53,193 nucleotides of DNA. Origin: Lachnospiraceae bacterium (lineage in GTDB: Bacteria > Bacillota > Clostridia > Lachnospirales > Lachnospiraceae). Positions within the stretch are counted from its first letter, which is position 1. The number at the start of each line of letters is the position of its first letter. Position numbers and translations under genes: made by a program. Location: assembly GCA_023663945.1 (NCBI GenBank), contig JAMPGL010000026.1, forward strand, positions 1-53,193, written 5' to 3'. The notes beneath the pieces were generated by a model. It did no database searches. It saw nothing but the letters and a program-made list of their open reading frames with translations, and was not told where the DNA came from. This document shows, piece after piece, positions 15,131 through 23,069 of this stretch.

Positions 15131-16051
15131 ATGAACAGCTTAGAACTACCTATAAACGACTACTTAAACTATTGCCAATTCCAAAAACGCTTGGACGAGA
15201 AAACTCTAAAAGCATACCGCATTGACCTGATGCAGTTCAGCACTAAATTCCCACAGGCAGAAATTGGAACCATTTCCTCCGGCTCACTGGAAAATTATAT
15301 TGCCGAGCTTCATCAAAAATATAAACCCAAAACCGTAAAGCGAAAAATCGCATCCTTAAAGGCAATCTTCCATTATTGGGAATACCGTGAAATCCTTGAC
15401 CGAAATCCTTTTAACAAAATACAGATAAAGTTTCGGGAACCGGTTATTCTTCCTAAGACAATCCCGCTTCATACTGTTGAGGCTTTCCTAATGACAATGT
15501 ACCGCCAGCATTCCTGCGCCAAGACCGATTATCAGAAGAAAAGCTCCCTTAGGGATATTGCTGTTATCGAACTTCTTTTTGCCACCGGCATTCGGATTTC
15601 GGAATTGTGCTCTTTAAAACCTGCCGACGTAAATCTATACGACAAAACGATTTTGATTTATGGAAAAGGTTCCAAAGAAAGACGCGTTCAGCTTGGAAAC
15701 GATGACGTGATTTCTATTTTGAAAGAATATAAGAAATCCTATGAAAAGCAGATACAAGACTGCGGTCACTTTTTTGCCAATCAGTCCGGCAGACCCCTGT
15801 CTGACCAGTCTATCCGCAGAATGATCAACAAGTACACTGACCTTGCCGCCATCGAACAGCATATTACGCCCCATATGTTCCGCCACACCTTTGCCACAAG
15901 CCTGCTGGAAGCTGATGTTGACATCCGCTATATTCAGGAAATGCTTGGACACAGCTCTATCAATATTACCGAAATCTATACCCATGTTGCTATGTCCAAA
16001 CAAAGGGATATTCTTGTTTCAAAGCATCCCAGGAAAGATTTTCATATTTAA
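15131..16051 (+). CDS. XerC/XerD-like tyrosine recombinase next to the flagellin switch
   Basis: A 306-aa full-length recombinase. The N-terminal SAM-like core-binding domain spans about residues 5-90 and the catalytic domain about 110-300. Active-site residues are Arg155 (ATGIRISELCSL), a Lys in GKGSKERRV (179 or 182), His248 and Arg251 (HMFRHTFAT), His274 (GHSS) and Tyr283 (EIYTHV). ATG 15131 follows AAAGGAGG. The 214 bp upstream has an AT-rich possible -10 (TATAAT near 15079) but no obvious terminator, so the sigma-28 promoter at 14839 could drive it in the present orientation. It may be the inversion enzyme, a partner of the small recombinase, or act on other sites. Confidence 0.92.
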   Translation: MNSLELPINDYLNYCQFQKRLDEKTLKAYRIDLMQFSTKFPQAEIGTISSGSLENYIAELHQKYKPKTVKRKIASLKAIFHYWEYREILDRNPFNKIQIKFREPVILPKTIPLHTVEAFLMTMYRQHSCAKTDYQKKSSLRDIAVIELLFATGIRISELCSLKPADVNLYDKTILIYGKGSKERRVQLGNDDVISILKEYKKSYEKQIQDCGHFFANQSGRPLSDQSIRRMINKYTDLAAIEQHITPHMFRHTFATSLLEADVDIRYIQEMLGHSSINITEIYTHVAMSKQRDILVSKHPRKDFHI

Positions 16052-16081
16052 TCCATAAGCTCTCTGCCGTGCAGAAATCTT

Positions 16082-16145
16082 GAGAGTGTAAAATGAAACA
16101 TGTAAGTTACCGATAACAAACTTGCGTATTCTATTTTACACTCTC
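16082..16145. repeat. Perfect 13-bp inverted repeat, 38 bp apart
   Basis: GAGAGTGTAAAAT (16082-16094) pairs perfectly with ATTTTACACTCTC (16133-16145). It lies between two convergent genes. It could be a bidirectional terminator, but the long 38-nt interior and the resemblance to IS256-type ends also suggest a small deletion remnant of a transposable element. No target-site duplication is seen. Confidence 0.6.
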
Positions 16146-16183
16146 CTCTGCGGACAGTATAACCTGTGCTCTCCAACCTCAGC

Positions 16184-17224
16184 CTATGCCATACCAACCT
16201 CTCCGTACAGCCGTTCCCTGTACTTCTGGTCTGTGGCTGCTCTCATTAAATCATCATTCCTTCCAGCTTCCATGAGAATCTGTACCAGTCTGGCAAAGCG
16301 GTTTTCGCCTGCGCACCGTCCCTTCGCCTCTCCTTCTGCCAGTCCAGCAATGCGTCCACGCTCTTCTCCCTCCGCCAGTCCAGCAATGCGTCCTTCTGCA
16401 CGTCCCTTTCTTTCGTACTGGTCAAATAATTCACATACCATAATTTCTTCCTCCTCCTTGATTCCCTGTTCCTCTACCCATTGTTCAATATTTTCTATGT
16501 CCATGTCACCGGAAAGCACCTTAATCATTTTGATTAGGGCTGACTTATGCTTAATCTTCCGGTCAGAGCGGTAGGTATTCCCTTCTGCAAGGAAATCCAA
16601 CACAATCCGCATGTCGCTCTGGAACCGTTCCCGCTCTTCCTTACTTAAATGCCTCATCTCGTAAACGTGAAGGTTTAGCTCATCAATATACTTCCATTCC
16701 CTCTGCGTAAGCTCACGCTTTTTAAACAACTGCCGGAGATTACGACTGCTTTTCCAGCGGGGACTGCCCCAATACAATACCAGCCCTATCACCGGAAAGA
16801 TTCCCTTTGCCTTTCCCTCATACTGCTCCCGGTAAGCGCCTCCCACGTAACCAGCCTTGCGGAGAAGCATCTTCCCGTCAGTCCGGCTCTGGTTGGCAAT
16901 CAGGTACATTACATTAATCCTGTCTCCGGACATCTGGTATTTACACAAATCCTCGTATTGAGTCCGGAGCTTTTTCTCTCCCTGATAAATACTTTCGGTG
17001 GGTCCGGCTAACAGTGCATCCGCCTGCACCACCTCTTCCCCTTGGTACAAAAGTGCATTGAGCACGTCCGCCGTGACATCCGGAAATGCCAGAAATTCTT
17101 TCTCCACAATGTCCTGTGTTTCCTGCACCTTGTCTCTGCTGATTGGTTTTTGCACACGCCCTGCATTCTTTTTGGCATTCTTCTTTGCGTATTTTTTTGA
17201 TTTCTTCTCTTCGGGTTCTCCCAT
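16184..17224 (-). CDS. Rpn/PD-(D/E)XK nuclease-like protein, probably catalytically degenerate
   Basis: A 346-aa protein. Residues 1-25 are lysine rich. From residue 40 it follows the Rpn family (EFLAFPDVTADVLNALLYQGEEVV). The core Asp is present (YEDL, residue 92), but the E-x-Q motif reads ANQ (110-112), with Ala in place of the Glu found in the 1-1012 copy, so nuclease activity is doubtful. Near the C-terminus is a repeated GRIAGLAEGE unit (twice plus partial copies), typical of the family's tail. ATG 17224 follows AGGAGG. It lies convergently downstream of the tyrosine recombinase gene. Confidence 0.85.
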   Translation of the reverse strand: MGEPEEKKSKKYAKKNAKKNAGRVQKPISRDKVQETQDIVEKEFLAFPDVTADVLNALLYQGEEVVQADALLAGPTESIYQGEKKLRTQYEDLCKYQMSGDRINVMYLIANQSRTDGKMLLRKAGYVGGAYREQYEGKAKGIFPVIGLVLYWGSPRWKSSRNLRQLFKKRELTQREWKYIDELNLHVYEMRHLSKEERERFQSDMRIVLDFLAEGNTYRSDRKIKHKSALIKMIKVLSGDMDIENIEQWVEEQGIKEEEEIMVCELFDQYERKGRAEGRIAGLAEGEERGRIAGLAEGEAKGRCAGENRFARLVQILMEAGRNDDLMRAATDQKYRERLYGEVGMA

Positions 17225-17616
17225 GTTCCTCCTTCTGCAGGGTTCCCAAAATGCAGCATCTACGAAAGAAAATACCTTTCATGCTCTGCCTCTGCTCCCT
17301 GCTTTATTGAATTTAAGATTGATGATAAAAGCAAGGATTCTAAAACAGATGGACACATTCTGCATCGAACCAGAATGTTCCACTAGAGCAATAGATTATT
17401 GGACTATTTATATTAGAATTTCTGTGCTTTTTCTTATTTTATCAAAAGGTAGATAAAAGGTCAATAATGACTTTTTAAAACTTCGATGAATTTACTTATT
17501 ATAGTCCCACCCGTATAATAGTAACAGTTCAGCATTGACTTTCTCCCTCAGATTGATTACAATATTCTGACTGACGCTATCGGCTCAGCGCTTTACATGC
17601 AAGGGAGTTGACTACT
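17225..17616. other. Intergenic region with divergent promoters for the Rpn and MATE genes
   Basis: This is about 390 bp between divergent genes with no supported ORF. The right half contains the MATE promoter at 17535-17563. An AT-rich tract lies at 17400-17520. The Rpn promoter should lie near 17250-17330, but I see no clear hexamers. Confidence 0.5.
17535..17563 (+). promoter_or_regulatory. Sigma-A promoter of the MATE transporter gene
   Basis: TTGACT (17535-17540), a 17-bp spacer and TACAAT (17558-17563) are near consensus. A leader of about 45 nt precedes the ATG at 17617. Confidence 0.75.
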
Positions 17617-19014
17617 ATGTGGAAGAAGTTTAAATCAACCTTTATTGGCGACCGGAAGTTTTACAAGCACGTGCTGTATCTGGCAGTTCCCATGATCGTC
17701 CAAAACGCAATCACAAGCTTTGTGAGCTTTCTGGATAATATCATGGTGGGACAGATTGGCACGGAGCAGATGTCCGGCGTAGCCATCGTCAATCAATTGA
17801 TGTTTGTATTTAATATCTGTATTTTCGGCGGCGTTTCCGGTGCCGGGATTTTTGGCACGCAGTTTTATGGAAAAGGGGACTACGAGGGACAGAAGTATGC
17901 ATTCCGCTTTAAGATGTATGCAAGCGCATTGATTGTCGGTATTGCCCTCTGCCTGTTCGGCTTCGGCAGTACACAACTCATCTCCTTATACCTGAATGAC
18001 ACGGGAAGTGTGGGCGACATTGCCCTTGCCCTAAATTATGGCAAAGAGTACCTTGCCATCATGATGGCGGGTCTTATCCCTTTTGCTCTCGGTCAAACCT
18101 ACATAAGCTCTATCCGGGAGACCGGGCAGACCTTTGTTCCTATGCTGGCAGGCATTGTTGCCGTGGTCACCAACCTGATTTTGGACTATGTCCTTATCTT
18201 TGGCGTGGGAAATTTCATCCCGGCTATGGGTGTTTCCGGCGCCGCTATTGCAACGGCAGCGGCACGCTTTATTGAATGCGGTATCGTGGTGGTTTGGACG
18301 CATTTGCACAAAGAGCAGAACCCTTACATTGCGGGAGCCTACAAGAGCCCTCTGATTCCCCGTCACATTTTTAAGGGTATTTTTATCAAGGGCACTCCCC
18401 TTATGCTCAATGAAATGTTATGGGCATCGGGCATGGCGGTCATCTCACAGTGCTATGCGGTGCGCGGGCTTGAAGTAGTTGCCGCGCAGAATATCTCTTC
18501 CACCATTACCAACCTTTTTAATATTGTCTATATTCAATTGGGAAGCTGCATCTCTATTGTGGTAGGCCAGCTTTTGGGAGCGGGTAAAATCAAAGAAGCA
18601 AAAGATGCGGATAACAAGATGATTTTTTTCAGCGTGGGATGCTGCGCCGTGGTTGCCACATTTATGATTTGGGCGGGAAGGTACTTCCCTTCCATCTACA
18701 AGACGGAAGACAGTATTAAGGAATTGGCAAAAACCTTTATTTTGATTTCCGCTCTGGTTATGCCGTTGTGCGCATTTTCGCACTGCGCCTACTTTACTCT
18801 CCGTTCCGGCGGAAAAACCATCATCACCTTTTTGTTTGACAGCGTATATACTTGGGTGCTGATTATTCCTTTTGCTTATGTTCTTGCCAATCACACTGCG
18901 CTTTCCATCCAGCTGGTGTTCTTTCTTGTGCAGTTCACGGAAATTATTAAGGTTATCATCGGATTTTTCATGATTCGGAGCGGTGCCTGGGTGCAGAATA
19001 TCGTGGATGCATAA
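17617..19014 (+). CDS. MATE family multidrug/metabolite exporter
   Basis: A 465-aa integral membrane protein with about twelve hydrophobic segments arranged as two homologous halves, as in the MATE/MatE family (NorM/DinF-like). The first half begins VLYLAVPMIVQNAITSFVSFLDNIMVGQIG, a typical MATE signature. MATE proteins export cationic drugs or metabolites using a Na+ or H+ gradient; the substrate is unknown. ATG 17617 is used because AAGGGAG lies nine bases upstream; a TTG three codons earlier is too close. The last eight codons are part of a 35-bp tandem repeat that continues past the stop. It is transcribed alone, convergent with tadA. Confidence 0.92.
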   Translation: MWKKFKSTFIGDRKFYKHVLYLAVPMIVQNAITSFVSFLDNIMVGQIGTEQMSGVAIVNQLMFVFNICIFGGVSGAGIFGTQFYGKGDYEGQKYAFRFKMYASALIVGIALCLFGFGSTQLISLYLNDTGSVGDIALALNYGKEYLAIMMAGLIPFALGQTYISSIRETGQTFVPMLAGIVAVVTNLILDYVLIFGVGNFIPAMGVSGAAIATAAARFIECGIVVVWTHLHKEQNPYIAGAYKSPLIPRHIFKGIFIKGTPLMLNEMLWASGMAVISQCYAVRGLEVVAAQNISSTITNLFNIVYIQLGSCISIVVGQLLGAGKIKEAKDADNKMIFFSVGCCAVVATFMIWAGRYFPSIYKTEDSIKELAKTFILISALVMPLCAFSHCAYFTLRSGGKTIITFLFDSVYTWVLIIPFAYVLANHTALSIQLVFFLVQFTEIIKVIIGFFMIRSGAWVQNIVDA

Positions 19015-19084
19015 GTGATGCTTGAGTGCAGAATATCGTGGATGCATAAATGATGCATGAATGCAGAATATCGTGAATACATGA
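18991..19084. repeat. 35-bp tandem repeat, about 2.7 copies, starting inside the MATE gene
   Basis: Units begin at 18991, 19026 and 19061 (the last is truncated at 24 bp). Each contains the word GCAGAATATCGTG. Units 1 and 2 differ at two positions. The first unit encodes the MATE C-terminus VQNIVDA and its stop codon. Confidence 0.9.
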
Positions 19085-19105
19085 GCGCCGTCATTATGGC
19101 GGCGC
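19085..19105. terminator. Hairpin between convergent MATE and tadA genes
   Basis: GCGCCGTC and GGCGGCGC (one G-U pair) enclose a 5-nt loop. It abuts the tadA stop. T-runs are weak on both sides, so efficiency is uncertain. Confidence 0.6.
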
Positions 19106-19621
19106 TTAAATCTCTTCTTCCGGATCCCCTTCTGTCAATCGTTTCTTTTCCTCTTTCTCTATCTTATTGCGCACCCGCAGTTCTTTGAAGAACCGGGTGA
19201 GCATCTGGGAGCATTCCTCTTCCAGAACTCCGCGGACAACCCGAACCTGATGATTAAACTCCGGCATTTCCAGAATGTTCAGGATGGAACCGGCGCATCC
19301 TGCCTTGGGGTTCATGCTTCCCATCACCACCTCGTCAATCCTTGCCTGCACAATCGCCCCTGCGCACATCTGGCAGGGCTCTAACGTGACATAAAGCGTA
19401 CACCCTTCTAGCCGCCAGTCCCCGATTTTTTTGCTGGCTTTGTTGATTGCCGTAATCTCCGCGTGGGCTAAGGTGTTCTTATCTGTATTTCTGCGGTTAT
19501 AGCCTCTTCCAATAATTTTTCCCTCATAGACAATCACGCATCCAATAGGAACCTCCCCCAGCTCATAGGCTTTTTTTGCCTGCCTGAGGGCTTCCTTCAT
19601 ATACTTTTCCTGTTCCGTCAT
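19106..19621 (-). CDS. tadA: tRNA-specific adenosine deaminase TadA
   Basis: A 171-aa zinc-dependent deaminase that converts A34 to inosine in the tRNA-Arg(ACG) wobble position. The zinc/catalytic motifs are intact: LAHAEITAI (HAE, with the proton-shuttling Glu) and PCQMCAGAI (PCxxC). The length is normal, with a charged Lys/Glu tail. ATG 19621 follows GAGGAACC. It lies 14 bp after the radical-SAM activase gene, so the two are probably cotranscribed. Confidence 0.95.
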   Translation of the reverse strand: MTEQEKYMKEALRQAKKAYELGEVPIGCVIVYEGKIIGRGYNRRNTDKNTLAHAEITAINKASKKIGDWRLEGCTLYVTLEPCQMCAGAIVQARIDEVVMGSMNPKAGCAGSILNILEMPEFNHQVRVVRGVLEEECSQMLTRFFKELRVRNKIEKEEKKRLTEGDPEEEI

Positions 19622-19635
19622 CTTCTGGTTCCTCT

Positions 19636-20349
19636 CTATTCCATTCCCCGCAGGAAAACCTTTCCTTCTAAACCCGGCATCGCAGAGAGCGTCTGCTGCA
19701 TCTCCCGCATCAGTTCCCGATCCGGTTCATGGTATCCCCCGCAGATATTGTTTCCGTTGTCCTGAAATTTCTGCAAAAAATACGCCCGGCATCCCCTGAT
19801 CCATTCCCCAATTTTCATCAAATCTTCCAAGGTATGGAGCTCCTTCACCACTGTCGTGCGAAATTCGTATTGAATGCCGCCGTCAAGCAAAAGATGAATG
19901 GACTCATGGATTCTCCCCACATCAAACCCATCCGCACAGTCTCTTCCCACTGTCACCGCATATTTATCCGGACAGTTTTTAATGTCCATGGCAACATAAT
20001 CAAGCAGTCCTTCCCGCATAAGCCTTTTAAGGGCTTCCGGCTGATAACCGTTGGTATCCAGCTTAATCCGGTATCCTAATTCTTTGATACGCACAAGGAA
20101 ATCCGGAAGATCCGCCTGAATCGCAGGCTCTCCTCCGGTTATGCAGACCCCTTTCAGGATATTTTTTCTTTTCTTTAAGAAGGAAAAAAGCTCTTCCTCC
20201 GAAAGGGCTTCCCCTGCGGCCGGTTCCAGTACCAATCCGCCGTTCTGGCAGAAAGGGCACCTAAAATTGCAGCCCCCTGTAAAAACCGTAGCCGCAACGC
20301 ATCCCGGATAGTCCAGCAAAGTTGTTTTGTTTAATCCCAATAGCAGCAA
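19636..20349 (-). CDS. nrdG: Anaerobic ribonucleotide reductase activating protein (radical SAM, NrdG2/PflA-like)
   Basis: A 238-aa radical SAM protein (245 from the upstream ATG). The 4Fe-4S ligands are in FTGGCNFRCPFCQNGGLV (CxxxCxxC), followed by GVCITGGEP. It would generate a glycyl radical on an anaerobic reductase or a related glycyl-radical enzyme; the partner gene is not in the window. A TTG start at 20349 is preferred because GGGAGG lies eight bases upstream and it gives the family-typical N-terminus LLLGLNKTTLLDYPG. The ATG at 20370 has a badly spaced site but cannot be excluded. tadA follows. Confidence 0.87.
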   Translation of the reverse strand: MLLLGLNKTTLLDYPGCVAATVFTGGCNFRCPFCQNGGLVLEPAAGEALSEEELFSFLKKRKNILKGVCITGGEPAIQADLPDFLVRIKELGYRIKLDTNGYQPEALKRLMREGLLDYVAMDIKNCPDKYAVTVGRDCADGFDVGRIHESIHLLLDGGIQYEFRTTVVKELHTLEDLMKIGEWIRGCRAYFLQKFQDNGNNICGGYHEPDRELMREMQQTLSAMPGLEGKVFLRGME

Positions 20350-20447
20350 ACCAAGTACCTCCCGCGTCATGCCTCAAAAGGCTCTCTTCCTGCATCATAT
20401 TCCCAAAGGCTCTCCTTCCGCCGTCTGCACCAACAGGCTTCTTTCGG

Positions 20448-20476
20448 TTGACAAACCTCCCAAAAGACCCTATACT
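20448..20476 (+). promoter_or_regulatory. Strong sigma-A promoter of the SRP RNA gene
   Basis: A perfect TTGACA (20448-20453), 17-bp spacer and TATACT (20471-20476) precede the SRP RNA. Transcription should start near 20483. Confidence 0.88.
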
Positions 20477-20511
20477 ACAAGAAGATGTTTTCGGTTTCTC
20501 AAACCCGGAAT

Positions 20512-20745
20512 CTCAGAACAGACCGTGCGACTTTGTATACAGGGAAGCTGTCATGGCTGCCCCGTATAAGTGGCGTTTGACGATTGGGTCTTACGCAATG
20601 GAAGTCTGCGAACCGTGTCAGGTTGGGAACAAAGCAGCACTAAGCAGAATTTTCCATGTGCCGTGAGGGTGCCTGATCCTAGTTAACTGTACGGGTAACG
20701 CGTGGCAGTTTCCCCGTGGATAAAGAACACGGTCTGTTTGGTTCA
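20512..20745 (+). ncRNA. ffs: Signal recognition particle RNA, long (Bacillus-type) form
   Basis: The helix 8 core is unmistakable: GTGTCAGG, GGGAACAAAGCAGCACTAAG, then CATGTGCCG and GGGTGCCTGATCC, matching the S domain that binds Ffh. The flanking helix 5 strands (GTTTGACGATTGGGTC and GTTAACTGTACGGGTAACG) align with B. subtilis scRNA. The two ends, ACAGACCGTG and CACGGTCTGT, pair to close the molecule, so ends are set near 20512 and 20745. Length is about 235 nt, somewhat shorter than the roughly 270-nt B. subtilis RNA; the 5' Alu-like part is reduced. Confidence 0.9.
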
Positions 20746-20803
20746 TTACCATTATAAGCTTGAAAACAGCTCACCGCAAGCATCAGCAATTACTTTCCCT
20801 GCC

Positions 20804-21799
20804 TTACAGTTCCACCCTCCTCATATAAAATCCAAATTTCCCAATCTCCACAGCCCCGGCGCACTCAAAGCCTTCAAAGCCGAACATCACCGCCACCATT
20901 TTTTCCCGCTCAAAATAAGTTCCCGGAACTCCCAGATAAAAACACTCCCCATTTCTGTCTCCCAGCTCTTTATCCGGTCCCAGAATCAGATAGCGGTAAT
21001 TATAAAATCCATGTAATAAGAAGCTGTTGTTGACCAACTTTTGGCAGGATGCCCGAAGCACTATAAAATCCTTCGGTTCTATGGAAATAAATACCCTGTC
21101 GTCTCCAAAGGGATGGATTTGAGGGTACTCATGCATCAGCTGATCCCATTTGCTGTCAAAGGATAGGACTTCCTCACATTCTGCCCCGGTTCCTGCCACA
21201 TAAAAGTCCGCCGATTCCTCCTTTCCCTCACTGACACGCTTCTGCGTTTGTTCCTCCTTCCCGTTACTGACATGCCTCTGCGCCTGTCCCTCTTTCCCGT
21301 CACCCACATATCTCTGCGCCTGTCCCTGTTCCTCGCCGCCTACATACTTCTGCGTCTGTCCCTCTTCTCCGCCGCCGACATACTCATACTCCTGCCCCTG
21401 CCGCTTCCTTATCTGCTCCTGTCCTGTTTCTTCCGCTTCCGCCCTTGCTCCCGGCAGGTATCCGGCAATGCGGACGTTCTCACCGATGCGGATCCCTATC
21501 TGCGAAATCCTTCTGCTGTCATACCAGATTCCCCTGAGAAGCACATTTTCCCCATCCCGGGGAAAGTTTTTTTCAAAGCTGATTCTTCCGGCTTGTACCG
21601 GCAGAGGGCACACCGGAATCTCCTCGTTCCCCGCATAAAAAAGAAGCGTACACTCTTCCATATCCGGCGCCTTTTTTACCTGTATCTCCATCCGGCATTC
21701 CCGTTGTCTCTCCGTGAATCGTATGAATCCCGCCGGCTCTCCCTTTTGGTTCCCATGGTATACCGACAAATACAAAATCTTTTTATTCATTAAAAACAA
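20804..21799 (-). CDS. DUF6128-like protein with internal tandem repeats
   Basis: A 331-aa protein resembling the Lachnospiraceae DUF6128 group. The N-terminal beta-rich domain (about 1-125) and C-terminal domain (about 225-330; VFISIEPKDFIVLRASCQKLVNNSFLLHGFYNYRYLIL in pieces) flank a low-complexity linker. The linker has five 12-residue units built on GQAQRYVGDGKE. The function is unknown and there is no signal peptide. TTG 21799 is seven bases behind AGGAGG; the ATG three codons further (21790) is also possible. A hairpin overlaps this start region. Confidence 0.75.
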   Translation of the reverse strand: MFLMNKKILYLSVYHGNQKGEPAGFIRFTERQRECRMEIQVKKAPDMEECTLLFYAGNEEIPVCPLPVQAGRISFEKNFPRDGENVLLRGIWYDSRRISQIGIRIGENVRIAGYLPGARAEAEETGQEQIRKRQGQEYEYVGGGEEGQTQKYVGGEEQGQAQRYVGDGKEGQAQRHVSNGKEEQTQKRVSEGKEESADFYVAGTGAECEEVLSFDSKWDQLMHEYPQIHPFGDDRVFISIEPKDFIVLRASCQKLVNNSFLLHGFYNYRYLILGPDKELGDRNGECFYLGVPGTYFEREKMVAVMFGFEGFECAGAVEIGKFGFYMRRVEL

Positions 21800-21840
21800 C
21801 CTTATCCCTCCTGACAATTCTATTGTATTCGGGGATAAGG
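21800..21840 (-). promoter_or_regulatory. Hairpin overlapping the ribosome binding site of the DUF6128 gene
   Basis: A perfect 9-bp inverted repeat, CCTTATCCC / GGGATAAGG (21832-21840 and 21800-21808), has its 3' arm directly before the start codon and beside AGGAGG. Folding would mask the translation start. Confidence 0.55.
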
Positions 21841-21860
21841 CTGTTCATTACTTTCAGACT

Positions 21861-22940
21861 CTACGGATTTAGATATTTCATATAATTATAAACCATCATT
21901 GCAATTTTAAAGGTAAGAGCATCGTCAAACGTCCTGACATCAAGCCCCGTGCTCTTTTGCAGCTTTTCAATTCGGTAGACCAGCGTATTCCTATGTACAA
22001 AAAGCTGTCTTGAAGTTTCCGATACATTTAAGTTATTTTCAAAGAACTTATTTACGGTAGAAACAATCTCTTCGTCAAACTCTCCCGGGTCGTTGTCCCC
22101 AAAAATCTCACTGATAAAAATACGGCAGAGATTTGCCGGAAGCTGATAAATCAGCCGTCCGATGCCAAGGCTTCCGTAAGCGTTCACCTTCTTCTCCACA
22201 TAAAAAATCTTTCCTACATCCAGCGCCATCATCGCTTCCTTGTATGATTTTGACACATCCTTGAGTTCCCCGACAACCGTTCCGTAAGCAACCCTGACGT
22301 TCAGCATTGCCTCTGTGCTCATCATATCCACAATCGTCTGCGCTGTCTGCTCAACCTGCTCCGCTCCATCCGTCTTATCCAAAGCCTTAATCAATATTAC
22401 CCGGCTCTCGTCCACCGCAGTAACAAAATCACCGGACTGAGAAGAAAACATCCCTTTTAAAAGCTCTGATGCTGCGCCGTCCTTTCCCTGCTGCGTTTCA
22501 ACAATATACACCACTCTTGGAACCGATACTTCCAAGTGAAGTTTTTTGGCGCGGTTGTACACATCCACCAGTAAAAGATTATCCAACAGAAGATTCTGAA
22601 AAAAGTTATTGCGGTCGAAGCGCTCTTTATATGCCGTTATCAGCTGTCTGATCTGGCTTGCCGCTATCTTTCCCACCATGTATGCCTCATCATTGCTTCC
22701 CCTTGCCACCAGAACATAAATCAGCTCTCCTTCATCAGCAATTTTAAGCAGATGATCCATCCCTATCACCTGACTGTCCGCCGGTGACTGGATAAATCCT
22801 TTTAAAATATCGGATGACACGTCACTGCATTCAAATGTCGATACAACCTCAGCTCCATCCAAATCGAAAACAGCAAGATTGACTCTCGTTATCGTTTTCA
22901 ACTCCTCAATACAATTTTCCAATATCTGAGTCGATATCAT
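21861..22940 (-). CDS. CdaR/PucR-type helix-turn-helix transcriptional regulator
   Basis: A 359-aa regulator. The N-terminal part (about 1-110) looks like a ligand-sensing domain, the centre is a degenerate GGDEF-like domain as in CdaR/PucR proteins, and the C-terminus (about 300-355) is the PucR-type HTH (NVSETSRQLFVHRNTLVYRIEKLQKSTGLDVR). ATG 22940 is used; a GTG three codons earlier has an equally plausible site. It lies downstream of the UgpC/MsmK gene past a strong terminator. In related bacteria such regulators sit beside this ATPase gene, which suggests control of carbohydrate uptake. Confidence 0.87.
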   Translation of the reverse strand: MISTQILENCIEELKTITRVNLAVFDLDGAEVVSTFECSDVSSDILKGFIQSPADSQVIGMDHLLKIADEGELIYVLVARGSNDEAYMVGKIAASQIRQLITAYKERFDRNNFFQNLLLDNLLLVDVYNRAKKLHLEVSVPRVVYIVETQQGKDGAASELLKGMFSSQSGDFVTAVDESRVILIKALDKTDGAEQVEQTAQTIVDMMSTEAMLNVRVAYGTVVGELKDVSKSYKEAMMALDVGKIFYVEKKVNAYGSLGIGRLIYQLPANLCRIFISEIFGDNDPGEFDEEIVSTVNKFFENNLNVSETSRQLFVHRNTLVYRIEKLQKSTGLDVRTFDDALTFKIAMMVYNYMKYLNP

Positions 22941-22964
22941 CCCTTCCACGTCCTTTCCTGGAAG

Positions 22965-23012
22965 AAAATCGCTTTGCGATTATCTTTGAAAATCGCTTTG
23001 CAATTATCTTTA
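22965..23012. repeat. 24-bp tandem duplication with hairpin core
   Basis: Two copies (22965-22988 and 22989-23012) share AAAATCGCTTTGC; the first contains the palindrome AATCGC-TTT-GCGATT. A third similar sequence occurs inverted near 37568-37586. Confidence 0.75.
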
Positions 23013-23031
23013 AAAAAATTTCCCGTTACGC

Positions 23032-23062
23032 AAAAAAAGGGGGATGCGCTTGCATCCCCCCT
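23032..23062 (-). terminator. Rho-independent terminator after ugpC
   Basis: On the minus strand, GGGGGGATGC and GCATCCCCC form a strong stem followed by seven T. Confidence 0.92.
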
Positions 23063-23069
23063 TATCAGA

